In this document: in pieces, positions 9,021 to 17,622 of the stretch
Layout of the letters: each line of letters starts with the position of its first letter
Position numbering within the stretch: position 1 is the first letter of the stretch
Source of the DNA: an uncultured Eubacteriales bacterium
GTDB lineage: Bacteria; Bacillota; Clostridia; Oscillospirales; Oscillospiraceae
Direction of reading: 5' to 3'
Assembly (NCBI GenBank): GCA_959602365.1
Contig: CAUGSS010000004.1
Coordinates: 47,892-111,891, forward strand
Length of the DNA: 64,000 bases
Program-made: the position numbers and the translations under genes
The notes under the pieces: model-generated
The model's database searches: none
What the model saw: only the letters and a program-made list of their open reading frames with translations
Told to the model about the DNA's origin: nothing

Positions 9021-9950
9021 TTATCGCTCCTGTCCCCGCTCCCTTCTGCGCTGCCACTGTTCCAACAGATGGATGATGGTCTCCTGCATCTTTTGAGGCG
9101 TGTAACCTCTGGGGAAATACCTGCGCAGGGTGTCGCCAGTCAGGGTGATTTTCTCCTGTTCGCTTTTCTTTTCCTCCCCCAGGATGGCCCGCATCACATC
9201 GGCGGACAGGCGTCCCTCCTGGCTGAACCTCTTCAGGCGCTGGGCCTGGGAGAGGGACGGCGTGGACTGTTCGCTGGACATCACATCCAAGAGCTGCTCC
9301 TGTTCCTCTTTCGTGAGGAAAGACAGCTCATAGGCCGGATTCAGGGCGATTTTCTTCTCGTCCACCATATCCAGCAGGGTGGGGACCAGCTCGGTCAGGC
9401 GGATATAGCGTTGTACTTGTCGCTGGCTTTCATTAGCCTGACTTGCTACCAAAGAAATAGATGTCTTTAACTTCTCGCCAAGTTGGCGAGAAGTTAAATC
9501 AGAACGTTCTCCCTGATGCTTCAAAGCCTCCAACTTCATCTTATAGGCGAAGGCCCGCTCACTGGGCAGCAGGCTCTCCCGCTGCAAATTGCTGTCCACC
9601 ATGATGATGGTGGCCTGGTCGTCGTCCAGGTCCCGGACAATGACCGGCATAGTCTCCCGTCCCGCCAGCTCGCTGGCCCGACGCCGCCGGTGGCCAGCGA
9701 TCAGCTCATAACCGCCATTGGGATCTGGTCGGGCGATGGCCGGCACCAGCACACCGTACTGCCGGACACTCTCCGCCGTCTCCAGCATGGCCTCGTCATC
9801 CCTAACCCGGAAGGGGTGGTTCTTGAACGGGTGCAGCTCCGACAGCGGAACCTCCAGCACCTTCTCCCGCCGGGCGTCAGCGCGGCTCGCCTCGGTGGAA
9901 AACAGGTCATCGACTGACGCAAGCTCTATTTTTCTCCCGTTGCTTTTCAA
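9021..9950 (-). CDS. parB: ParB/Spo0J-family partition protein
   Basis: 309 residues from a TTG start at 9948-9950 with GGAGGTG eight bases upstream. The ParB N-terminal nuclease-like domain is clear: a HPFKNHPF region, then ELIAGHRRRRA (box II, CTP/ATP contact) at about 95-105. A KorB-type HTH follows (TSRQLGEKL ... SQANESQRQVQRYIRL), with a C-terminal dimerisation segment. It overlaps the end of parA by 44 bases, so the two are translationally linked. Sequence type and neighbours suggest a mobile-element partition pair rather than the chromosomal parABS. No parS site was recognised. Confidence 0.88.
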   Translation of the reverse strand: MKSNGRKIELASVDDLFSTEASRADARREKVLEVPLSELHPFKNHPFRVRDDEAMLETAESVRQYGVLVPAIARPDPNGGYELIAGHRRRRASELAGRETMPVIVRDLDDDQATIIMVDSNLQRESLLPSERAFAYKMKLEALKHQGERSDLTSRQLGEKLKTSISLVASQANESQRQVQRYIRLTELVPTLLDMVDEKKIALNPAYELSFLTKEEQEQLLDVMSSEQSTPSLSQAQRLKRFSQEGRLSADVMRAILGEEKKSEQEKITLTGDTLRRYFPRGYTPQKMQETIIHLLEQWQRRRERGQER

Positions 9951-10728
9951 GATGTAACACCTCCTTGGTCAGATTTTCATAGCTCTGGGCCACCTTGCCT
10001 CTGGGATCATAGGCGAAAATACTCTTCCCCTCGGCGCTGGTCTCCTTGGCCCGGACGGAATGAGGGATTTCTGTGTTGAACACCTTGATCTTGCTACCGT
10101 AGGTCTCCCGCAGCAGGGCGGAAATCTCCTTGGCAAAATTGGTGCGGCTGTCCACCAGGGTCAGCAGAATGCCGTCGATCTGTAATTTGGGATTCAGCTG
10201 CCGCCGCACTCTCCCAATGGTGGACATCAGCTGCTCCAGCCCTTTGGCAGGCAGATACTCTGCCTGGACCGGGATAATAATCCGGTTGGCGGCGGCCAAG
10301 GCATTGACGGTGAGCATCCCCAGGGAGGGCTGACAGTCGATCAGGATGTGGGAATACTGGCCCCGTACCGTGTCCAGGTACTGCCGCAGGATGGTCTCCC
10401 GGCTCATGGCGTTGACCAGCGAGACCTCCATACCGGAGAGCTGGATGTCGGCGGGCATCAGGTCAACGCCCTCGCTGTGATGCAGGATGCCCTCGCCGGG
10501 TTGGATGGGCTCGTCCATAAGGATGCGGCCCATGGCGTTGGCCAGGGTGAACGGCAGCTTGTCCGGCTGAGGCCAGCCCAGGCTGACGGTCAGGCTGGCC
10601 TGGGGGTCTGCGTCCACCAGCAGCACCTTCTTTCCCGCCCGGGCAAGCCCGATCCCCAAATTGGCGCAGGTGGTCGTCTTGCCGACGCCGCCCTTCTGGT
10701 TGGCCACTGCAATGATTTGTGTATTCAT
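9907..10728 (-). CDS. parA: ParA/Soj-family partition ATPase
   Basis: 273 residues. A deviant Walker A motif, KGGVGKTTTCANLG, at about 11-24, Walker A' VDADPQAS, and Walker B-like ILIDCQPSLGMLTVNALAAA are all intact. The protein binds DNA nonspecifically in the ATP state and moves ParB-bound replicons. The operon parA-parB reads on the minus strand and ends at the hairpin near 8960. Together with the SpaA adhesin and AbrB gene it resembles the maintenance module of Tn1549-like elements; this is inference from gene content. Confidence 0.9.
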   Translation of the reverse strand: MNTQIIAVANQKGGVGKTTTCANLGIGLARAGKKVLLVDADPQASLTVSLGWPQPDKLPFTLANAMGRILMDEPIQPGEGILHHSEGVDLMPADIQLSGMEVSLVNAMSRETILRQYLDTVRGQYSHILIDCQPSLGMLTVNALAAANRIIIPVQAEYLPAKGLEQLMSTIGRVRRQLNPKLQIDGILLTLVDSRTNFAKEISALLRETYGSKIKVFNTEIPHSVRAKETSAEGKSIFAYDPRGKVAQSYENLTKEVLHLEKQREKNRACVSR

Positions 10729-11049
10729 CCTCTCTAGTCCCTCCTATTGCGGCATCTCCACGTTTTTGTTTTATGTAGCAAAACAGACGTCCATTTCTGA
10801 ACGCCTGTCGTTATCGCAATTTTTACTTTGACCGGAACGCACAATCGTTGATTCAGAAAACGAACGGATGGTATGATAGGAAAATGGAGATCTTGCTGAG
10901 GGATACTGCGGAAATGCTCAATTGAAAGTCGGTGATGAGTGGCCGCTTGTAATTTTTTGTAAATCGCTTACAATAAGCGCGGCGCTACCCCCTCAAGCAT
11001 CAAAATCCGGCATCCATTGCGCCCCAATGCTTTCCTGGCTTCACTTACA
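10729..11049. other. Intergenic region between parA and sigK
   Basis: 321 bases without a convincing gene. An imperfect inverted repeat upstream of parA (GACAGGCGT and the related ACGTCTGT, about 10789-10813) could be part of its control region. The sigK reading frame stops at 11050 without its usual C-terminus, so a DNA junction may lie close to 11060-11070. Confidence 0.5.
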
Positions 11050-11697
11050 TTAGTGGCGGCGCGATACATAGGAGCGGCTGATGCCGCACTGGGCTGCAAT
11101 TTCCCGCTGGGTTCTGGGGGGCTTGCCGTCCAGGCCGTAGCGGCCCACAATGACCTGCCGCTCCCGCTCCTCCAGCACCTGTTCCACGCAGACCCGCACT
11201 TTCCTGCAGGCATCCCGGGTATCCAGCTCCTCCAGCATGTCATCCTCCACCCGGATCAGATCCAGTATGGACAGATTGCTGCCGTCCCCGTCAGTGTCCA
11301 GGGTCTCAGACAGAGAAACCTCCCCCGCCAGCTTCCGCGTCTTGCGCAGATACATCAGGATCTCATTTTCGATACATCGGGCCGCATAGGTGGTCAATTT
11401 GATCTTTTTGTCCGCCCGGTAGGTGTTTACCGCCTTGATCAGGCCGATGGTGCCAATGCTGATCAGGTCATCCACGTCTCCGGTCTGGGTGTAATACTTT
11501 TTAACAATGTGAGCCACCAGCCGCAGGTTGTGCTCGATCAGCTTGTTGCGGGCGGCCATATCTCCCTGGGCCGCCTGTTCCAAAAACACCCGCTCCTCCT
11601 CCGGTTTCAGCGGCCGCGGGAAGGAACCGGTGCCGGTATTCATCCGCAGTGTAAAAAAGTTCCCCTGGAAGAGCAGCAGGGCCAAAACAGATAGCAT
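11050..11697 (-). CDS. sigK: Sporulation sigma factor SigK (pro-sigma-K), altered C-terminus
   Basis: 215 residues from the ATG at 11695-11697, which has AAAGGAG eight bases upstream; an earlier in-frame start at 11727 lacks one. The hydrophobic pro-sequence (MLSVLALLLFQGNFF) is that of pro-sigma-K, removed by SpoIVFB in the mother cell. Region 2 (EHNLRLVAHIVKKY, DLISIGTIGLIKAV, KKIKLTTYAARCIENEI) and region 4 (TQREIAAQCGISRSYVSR) are intact. Normally the recognition helix continues as about RIEKKAL; here the frame gives RH and stops. A similar ARKALGR string exists in another frame just downstream, so a small insertion or a junction has removed the end. The 5' third is duplicated at 48626-48873. 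SigK directs late mother-cell genes, including coat genes. Confidence 0.85.
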   Translation of the reverse strand: MLSVLALLLFQGNFFTLRMNTGTGSFPRPLKPEEERVFLEQAAQGDMAARNKLIEHNLRLVAHIVKKYYTQTGDVDDLISIGTIGLIKAVNTYRADKKIKLTTYAARCIENEILMYLRKTRKLAGEVSLSETLDTDGDGSNLSILDLIRVEDDMLEELDTRDACRKVRVCVEQVLEERERQVIVGRYGLDGKPPRTQREIAAQCGISRSYVSRRH

Positions 11698-11751
11698 ATG
11701 CGTCAGCTCCTTTTTCATGAGTGACATATCTTATTCCCCGACCGTATGTCC
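11504..11751. repeat. Direct repeat copy 1 (248 bp, sigK 5' region)
   Basis: Identical base for base to 48626-48873. It covers sigK from upstream of the start codon to the codons for AHIVK. The two copies lie in the same orientation 37,122 bases apart. Confidence 0.95.
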
Positions 11752-11894
11752 AAATTCCTCCCCCAGACAAAGCCCAGGCCGCCGAAAACCGGTACAAAAG
11801 TGCGGGCTCACCTTCCGGCGGCCACGCTCATGCGGCGCGCCTCCTGCTTCGTTGGATATTTTGCCAGCCGACCAGCAGCCTGCATAGAAAGCGG

Positions 11895-12390
11895 TCAGCC
11901 CCTGGCGTTGGCCTTCAGGTATCCCTGGATGCCGTCGGCGGTGGACAGTCCCTTGGCCGCCTGGGCGGTCTCCTCGGCCCACCACTTGTAGATCCTGGCG
12001 CGGGTGGGCAGCACCGCCGAGACACACACGGAGAACTCATCCAGCCCCCAGCACATCAGCATGGGGATCAGACATTGGTCGGCGGCAGCCTCGCCGCACA
12101 TGCCCACGGGAATATAGGCGGCGTGGGCGGCCTGGATGACATTGCGGATGGAGCGCAGCACTGCCAGATGGAAGGTTATGTACAGCTTCTCCACCTTGGC
12201 GTTGCCCCGGTCCACCGCCACGATGTACTGGGTCAGGTCGTTAGTGTCGATAAAAAACAGTTGCTCTCTTGGGCCAGCAAGTCGGCAATCAGGGCGGCGG
12301 GAGGCTACACCATGATGCCTAGGGCGATGTCCCTGTCATAGGGCAGTCCCTCGGCCTCTAGTTCCCCCTTGCACCGCTCCAGCATCGCCT
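11895..12390 (-). pseudogene. ptsI: Fragment of PTS enzyme I (ptsI C-terminal third)
   Basis: Only the C-terminal third remains. The frame reads ELEAEGLPYDRDIALGIMV, then TAG where family members have Glu, then a frameshift, then TNDLTQY ... AVDRGNAKV ... VGMCGEAAAD and GLDEFSVC to a TGA at 11895. The N-terminal two thirds, including the His-phosphorylation domain, are missing and the remnant is joined almost directly to HPr. Intact enzyme I transfers phosphate from PEP to HPr. Confidence 0.85.
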
Positions 12391-12643
12391 AGGGCGGACA
12401 CGACTAGGTCCACTGCGGCCTTCAGTACATCCTGCTCCTGATCGCCTGAGCATCGGATCTTGATCTCTCTGCCCTGCTTGATGCAGGCGGCCATCAGGTG
12501 TATTATTCTCTTGTCGTTGAGGGACTTACCGTTGAAAACGATGGTGACGTCGCAGGGGTATGCCGCCATGGTACTGACAAACAGCCGGGTGGGACGCATG
12601 TGCATACCTTGAGGGTTACAAGTTTAGTCTTTGCAGATACTAT
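12385..12643 (-). pseudogene. Decayed HPr-like phosphocarrier
   Basis: The frame matches HPr: VSAKTKLVTLK, GMHMRP with the phosphorylatable His, PCDVTIVFNGK, and a C-terminal CSGDQEQ helix. The expected ATG start behind AAAGGAA is ATA (12641-12643), and a deletion before GMHMRP shifts the frame. The Ser46 region reads KRIIHLM rather than KSIM. Together these make a functional HPr unlikely. It lies downstream of fruA and runs into the ptsI remnant. Confidence 0.75.
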
Positions 12644-12709
12644 AATAAAAATTCCTTTCTGTCCATCATTTCGTTTTGACACAGTTGGAAACGGCTCAAG
12701 TCGATGCAT

Positions 12710-14467
12710 TCAGTCCTTCTTTTTTAGCAGGACACAACCGAAGACCATAAACAGGGCATCGACCACAGCGGAGCCGACCACGCAGGCGGGCAGTACGTGT
12801 AGCGAATCGGCCGCGGCGCAGGGGATGGCGCCTCGGTAATAGCGCACAGGCCCATGATATAGTTGACTAGGCCAGACTTGCACTCGTCAGGGGTGAAGCG
12901 GTTTTTGAAGAAGGTGGTGCCCAAGGCGATGGCGACAGAAAGCACCATGCTGCCTACTATGACGGCGGCCATAACGTCTGAGTCCTGTCATGGTGGCCAG
13001 AGTGAGAGTGCAGAATACATAGGCCACCTTGTTGAAGGGGCCGCCTATGTCTATGGTCATTATTCCAGCCAGCACAATACCCAGCATGATTTTACTGCCC
13101 TCGCCCATAGCCTCCAGGCCGGACCGGAGTACAGGGCGGTGTTGATGGCGCCCACGATGGGATTGATCAGGCATATGAACAGGCAGATGACCAACAAGAC
13201 TATCGCCGGGTAGATCAAAATTGGGTTCAGCCCCTCCAGAGATCAGGGCAGTTTGTCGCACAGCTTGCACACGCCCAACATCAGGTAGTCCGCGGCGAAA
13301 CCGGCGATCAGGGCTCCCAAGAAGCCAGCGGACACGAAGCTGCCGGCGAGGCTCAGGAAGGTGGCTCTGGGCACGGCCAGGGAACCGCCCAAAACCCACC
13401 ATTAGGCCCGGACAGTCGGCAATGGCCATGGCGATATAGCCCACCAGGCTGGGCAGCATCACGTTGAATGCCACGTTGCCGATGTTCCGGAACTAGGCGG
13501 TCACCTGGGTGTTGATGGCGAAGTTTGCGTAGTCGATGGAGGGAGCATCCAGCAGGAAGACTAGGGCGATCAGGATGCCGCCGCCGATGACGAAGGGCAG
13601 CATGTGGGACACGCCGTTCACCAGCTGCTTGTACAGCTTGCAGCCGAAGCTCTCGTTGTTCACCTCAGCCACAGTTTCGCCGGTGTGGTGATAGTCGGAC
13701 ACCGGCGCCCGCAGCACTGGTTTGCCGTCAAACCGGGCCAGATCTACCTCTTTATCGGCGACAATGATGATGCCGTCGCAGTCGGCGATCTCCTGCCGGG
13801 TCAGCACGTTCTTGGCGCCGCCGGGGCCCTGGGTCTCCACCTTGACGGAGATGCCGATCTCAGTGCCCTTCTTCTCCAGGGCCTCGGCGGCCATGTAGGT
13901 GTGGACAATGCCAGTGGGGCAGGCGGTGATGGTCAGAATTTGGGGGCCGGCCTGGGCGGAAACAGAAGTTTCTTGGGGCTTCTCCTCCGCCGCCTCCTGG
14001 ACCGGGCTGTACTTGGCGGTCTCAAACTTGTCGATGACGGCCATGAAGGCGTCGGCATCCTGAGCCTGCCGCAGCTGAGCGGAGAAGTTCGGGTCCATCA
14101 GCAGCACCATCAGGTGGGACAGGATCTCCATATGCAGATTCCCGTCCATGGAGACGGCAATTATAAAGAGCAGGTTGGAGGGCTGGCCGTCCATGGCGCC
14201 GTAGTCCACACCCTCCTTCAGGATGCAGGCCGCCAGACTAGGGGCGCTGACACAGTCGCTCTTGGCGTGGGGCACCGCGATGCCCGCCTCGATGACGGTG
14301 CTGGTCTGGGCCTCCCGGGCCATAATGACCTTCTTGTAGGCCTCCCGATCCGTCAGGCAGCCGCCCTTGACCTGGAGATCCACCAGCAGGTCAATGGCGG
14401 ATTCCTTATCCTGAGCGGTGGTGCCTAGGGCGATCTTGTCTCGGCTGAGCAGATCAACGATTCGCAT
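12710..14467 (-). pseudogene. fruA: Decayed PTS fructose transporter EIIABC
   Basis: Starts at ATG 14465-14467 behind AAGGAG. EIIA (residues 1-150, AVPHAK active His) and EIIB (about 165-260, TACPTGIVHTYMAAEAL with the phospho-Cys) are intact, but EIIC is broken. A TAG replaces the Trp expected in TAWFRNIG (around 13494), a frameshift follows GLMVGFG near 13400, and further shifts occur near 13220, 12980 and 12830. The end, GCVLLKKKD, can still be read to TGA at 12710. An intact protein would import fructose as fructose-1-phosphate for FruK. Confidence 0.85.
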
Positions 14468-14493
14468 AAAACCAATCTCCTTTTTGTAGTGTA

Positions 14494-15382
14494 TTAAAAG
14501 GTATTTAACAAAGCCATAATCTGATCTCCGGTGGCCAGGCCGTCGGAGAAGGCGGTGGCGTTGCCGGCGGCGGTGCCCAGACGCTGGACATAGGCGTAAT
14601 CCCCGGTCTTGAGCAAACCGACCACGAAGCCGGCCACTATGGAGTCCCCGGTGCCTACGGAGTTGCGCACCTGGCCCTTGGGCACTCCCAGCCGATGACA
14701 ACCGCCGGTCTCATCCACCAGCAGGGAGCCGTCCCCGGCCATGGACACTAGTACGTTCCGGACTCCCCGCTGCTGCAACTGGGCGGCGCAGTCCCGGATC
14801 TCCTCATCGGTATTCAGGGTGCGGCCGAAAATCTCCCCCAGCTCCAGATTGTTGGGCTTGATTAGGAAGGGATAGTAGGGCAGCACATTGCACAGCAGAT
14901 CCCGGGTAGCGTCCACCACGAAATGGATGCCCCGGCCCTCCAGCCGGGCCAGAATCCGTTCGTAGATGTCCCCGGGCAGGGTGGAGGGCACGGAGCCGGA
15001 GACGATGAGCACGTCATCCCGCTCCAGCTTGTCTAGCTTCTGGAACAGCCGGTCCAGGACGGCGGCGTCAATATTGAGATCCTGGCCGTTGATCTCGGAC
15101 TCCTGGTCCGCCTTGATCTTCACGTTGATCCGGGTCAGCCCCTGATCCATCCAGATGAAATCTGTCCGGATGCCCTCCCGGCAAGCCCTTCCTCTAGGGC
15201 CTGTCCGGTAAAGCCCGCCAGGAAACCCAGGGCCACGTTGTCCACCCCCAGATGGCTCAAAACGGCGGAAACGTTGAGGCCCTTGCCTCCCAGCTGGATC
15301 TCCTCCCGGCTGGTGCGGTTCACTTCCCCCACTTGGAAGCCACATAGTCCAGGGCAGGATTGAATGTGACGGTGTAAAACAT
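14494..15382 (-). pseudogene. fruK: Decayed 1-phosphofructokinase
   Basis: Starts at ATG 15380-15382 with AGGAGG upstream (MFYTVTFNPALDYV). One base is missing after GTGG in the codons for the DYV..FQVGEVNRT segment, and one C is missing in the GCC-CGG run near 15180, so the reading frame is lost twice. The remaining PfkB features are clear: GGKGLNVS, KPNNLELGE, and the anion-hole GTGDSIVAGF near the C-terminus. Functional FruK makes fructose-1,6-bisphosphate. Both lesions are single-base losses. Confidence 0.85.
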
Positions 15383-15386
15383 AGGA

Positions 15387-16130
15387 TTATAAAACCTCCT
15401 TGACGATGGTATGCTCCAGATATGCCCGATCCGGCAAATGGTCGGTGATGATACTGGCCTTTTCCAGGGGCAGCACCGAGGCGGCGCTCACCGTCTCAAA
15501 CTTGCTGCTGTCGGCCAGGCTGTAAGTGAGATAGGCCCGCTGGGACGCCTTCCGCTTCACCGCCGCCTCCGGGTCCGGGGTAGTGAACCCCTGGCGCAGG
15601 GTAATGCCGTTGATTCTCAAAAAGGCCTTGGTGAAGTTGTAGCCCTCCAGGTCGGTCAGGGCCTGGGCCCCCACCACAGCGCCAGTGCCCGGCTTCAGCG
15701 CGCCTCCCAGCACATAGCCTTGGAATCCCAGCTCCGGCAATCGCAGGGCGCAGGCCACTCCGTTGGTGACAAAGGTGGCCTTGGAATGCTTCTGATGCTC
15801 CACCATCCGGACGGTGGTGGTGCCCGCATCCAGATACACCACATCCTCGTCGCTGATGAGCTCCGCGGCATAGCGGGCGATGCGCTCCTTTTCCGGCTGG
15901 TGCATCCGATCCTTGGTGCCCACGTCGGGCTCCTCCCTCAGGAACTCGCCGCCGCAGGCCACTGCACCGCCGTGGACCTTGCTGAGTTTGCCCCGCCGGG
16001 CCAGGGCGTTCAGATCCCGGCGGATAGTGGCCTCCAAGGCCCCCGTCAGCTCGCACAGCCGGGGCACTCTCGCCGCCCGGTGCTCCTCCAGCTCCTGAAG
16101 AATTATCTCAAATCTCTGTTCCGCCAACAT
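15387..16130 (-). CDS. fruR: DeoR-family fructose operon repressor
   Basis: 247 residues from the ATG at 16128-16130 with GGAGGGG just upstream; an earlier ATG at 16145 lies within that site. The DeoR helix-turn-helix is clear (RVPRLCELTGALEATIRRDLNALARRGKL, about residues 19-47), followed by the sugar-phosphate sensor domain with DVVYLDAGTTT (phosphate loop) and FVTNG. It is first in the operon, four bases before fruK, and is the only intact gene of the fru-pts set. It probably responds to fructose-1-phosphate. Confidence 0.85.
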   Translation of the reverse strand: MLAEQRFEIILQELEEHRAARVPRLCELTGALEATIRRDLNALARRGKLSKVHGGAVACGGEFLREEPDVGTKDRMHQPEKERIARYAAELISDEDVVYLDAGTTTVRMVEHQKHSKATFVTNGVACALRLPELGFQGYVLGGALKPGTGAVVGAQALTDLEGYNFTKAFLRINGITLRQGFTTPDPEAAVKRKASQRAYLTYSLADSSKFETVSAASVLPLEKASIITDHLPDRAYLEHTIVKEVL

Positions 16131-16301
16131 GTCTGGCCCCTCCATTCCGCGCAGATTTGATTCTCTTTATTTTGTTCTCTCACCATAACACCGTATTCAA
16201 TCAATTTTAATCACAAAAAATCACCCGGTTTTTTGTGCATTTTGAATAGTGCTCTCCCGCAGACCCCCCAAGCCTTTCCAGCACCCCTGAAACAGCAGTC
16301 A

Positions 16302-16545
16302 TAACCACCGGCTAAGCCGGTGGCTTGAGTAGGCCCTATAAGGGCCTATTACCGGCATGCGTCTCAAGACGCACTGAATTTTATTTCACTCGCATCATTT
16401 GCCCTGCAGCCCGTAAACGGGCAACCGCTGTTCTAACGAAAGTCTTTCTTCACTGATAATTTGCTGTTAGCAGCTCGCTTCGCTCGATGCTTGAAGCTAA
16501 AGCTTTTTTACGGGGCTCCTCCACCGGCTGAGCCGGTGGTTTCCC
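16302..16545. repeat. MITE-like element with terminal palindromes
   Basis: About 240 bases bounded by near-identical hairpins: CCACCGGCT-A-AGCCGGTGG at 16305-16323 and CCACCGGCT-G-AGCCGGTGG at 16521-16539. Inside are further small palindromes, such as TAGGCCCT/AGGGCCTA (about 16330-16348) and TGCGTCT/AGACGCA (about 16358-16373). Subterminal hairpins without a transposase gene suggest a non-autonomous relative of IS200/IS605 elements; this is inferred from structure. Confidence 0.55.
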
Positions 16546-16547
16546 TA

Positions 16548-16596
16548 TCCAATAAAAACACGTCCTGGGAGTGGTCAGCCTCCCAGGGCGTGGATT
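16548..16596 (-). terminator. Terminator of the AIM24-family gene
   Basis: On the minus strand, CACGCCCTGGGAG pairs with CTCCCAGGACGTG (one wobble) and is followed by TTTTTATTGG, 20 bases after the stop codon. Confidence 0.85.
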
Positions 16597-16617
16597 CAAT
16601 CAAATTCAATCAAGTTG

Positions 16618-17298
16618 TCAGTTTTTATTAGGCAGCACCGCGGCGATGGCGGCAGCCAGGGCGTTGATGGGCATGGTCTGAAGAATAATGTTGCCGGGGC
16701 CGGTGACCACGGTGTGGAATACGCCTTCCCCGCCGAAGAACATGTTTTTCACGCCCTTCACCGTCTGAATATCCAGGGAGCAGGAGGCGTCCATCATGGC
16801 CAGATTGCCGGTGTCCACGATCATCTGCTGGCCGGGAGCCAGAGAATACTCCTCCCCGTGGCCGTCAATCTCGATGAAGGCCATACCGTTGCCGGAGAGT
16901 TTCTGCATAATGAAGCCCTCGCCTCCGAAGAAGCCGGCCCCCACTTTATTCTGGAAGAACACCGACAGCTCCACCCCGGGCTCCGCCGCCAGGAAGGCGG
17001 ATTTCTGCACCACCACCGGCCGGTCCGGCGTGATGCGCACCGCCCGGACGACGCCGGGAAAGCTGGAGGCAAAAGCGATCATGCCGGGGCCTCCTCGGGC
17101 GGTATAAATGTTCTGGAAAATGCTCTCTCCGGAGAACAGGCGGCCGAACACCTTGCCCACGCTGCCGCCGGCGGAGGTCTGCATCTCCATATTGGGGGTC
17201 ATCCAAACCATGGAGCCCCGTTCTGTGATCATGGCCTCTCCGTTTTCCAGTTCGCAAATGACAACCGGAGTGGGCTCGCCTTTAATCGAATACCTCAT
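16618..17298 (-). CDS. TIGR00266/AIM24-family protein
   Basis: 226 residues, intact. It starts MRYSIKGEPTPVV and contains the family features MITERGSMVWMTPNM, GGxxGKVFGRLFSGES, and repeated glycine-rich turns (GAGFFGGEGF, GVKNMFFGGEGVF) of the double-stranded beta-helix fold. Members form trimers and occur widely in bacteria; the yeast homologue AIM24 is mitochondrial. The bacterial role is not established. It has its own promoter and terminator and sits between the MITE-like element and the recombinase. Confidence 0.85.
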   Translation of the reverse strand: MRYSIKGEPTPVVICELENGEAMITERGSMVWMTPNMEMQTSAGGSVGKVFGRLFSGESIFQNIYTARGGPGMIAFASSFPGVVRAVRITPDRPVVVQKSAFLAAEPGVELSVFFQNKVGAGFFGGEGFIMQKLSGNGMAFIEIDGHGEEYSLAPGQQMIVDTGNLAMMDASCSLDIQTVKGVKNMFFGGEGVFHTVVTGPGNIILQTMPINALAAAIAAVLPNKN

Positions 17299-17361
17299 AC
17301 TGTAACCCTCACCTTTCTAGTTTCATTTGTATGCTGTCAACCGGGGATATAGCATGGTTCG

Positions 17362-17390
17362 ATTATACTAAATATTTTTACGCCCTACAA
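17362..17390 (-). promoter_or_regulatory. Promoter of the AIM24-family gene
   Basis: On the minus strand, TTGTAG (17385-17390), 17 bases, and TATAAT (17362-17367), about 65 bases upstream of the start codon. Confidence 0.7.
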
Positions 17391-17475
17391 GCCGAAGCGG
17401 CGAAAAAAGGCGAATTTTCCGCCCTCATAGCTGCGGTTGCCCCGGCATAGTCTGATGAAAAAAGGGGGGCTTGCC

Positions 17476-17622
17476 ATGACGGAACTGGAATGGGAGATCG
17501 GGCTGTGCCTGCTGGAGGGGCTGCGGCGGCAGGAACTGTTGACAGAGGCCCTATGGGCCGAAGCCCAGCGAAGCTGGGCCCGGCGGCGGCCGGCGCCCAT
17601 CCGGGAGGATTGCGCCCCATGA
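17476..17622 (+). CDS. Small SHOCT-like partner of the recombinase
   Basis: 48 residues from the ATG at 17476, preceded by AAGGGGGG eight bases upstream. The helical pattern (WEIGLCLLEGLRRQELLTEALWAEAQR) resembles the short SHOCT-type proteins that often precede serine recombinases in Clostridia. Its TGA overlaps the recombinase ATG (ATGA at 17619-17622), which implies translational coupling. Function unproven; a recombination directionality or cofactor role is a guess from position. Confidence 0.55.
   Translation: MTELEWEIGLCLLEGLRRQELLTEALWAEAQRSWARRRPAPIREDCAP

Larger units (their letters stand above)
681..11060. mobile_element. Possible integrative-element module ending at sigK
   Basis: ParA, ParB, AbrB-like protein, a very large SpaA/VaFE adhesin, an excisionase-like protein and other hypothetical genes lie on one strand, as seen in Firmicutes conjugative elements. 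The last residues of sigK are lost exactly where this block begins. No integrase, relaxase or type IV secretion gene is within the window, so the assignment is tentative. Confidence 0.35.
16131..16617. other. Intergenic region with hairpin-rich element and terminator
   Basis: No gene is seen. The region holds the MITE-like hairpin element at 16302-16545 and the AIM24 terminator at 16548-16596; the rest is AT-rich sequence upstream of fruR. Confidence 0.6.

Noticed and set aside
11741..11748. CATACGGT upstream of sigK as a sigma-E -10 box
   Set aside because: It resembles the CATACA-T consensus but no -35-like sequence lies at the right distance in either repeat copy.
12710..15382. Frame breaks as sequencing errors only
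   Set aside because: Cannot be excluded, but lost starts, stops from base changes and a large ptsI deletion go beyond homopolymer errors, and neighbouring genes are clean.
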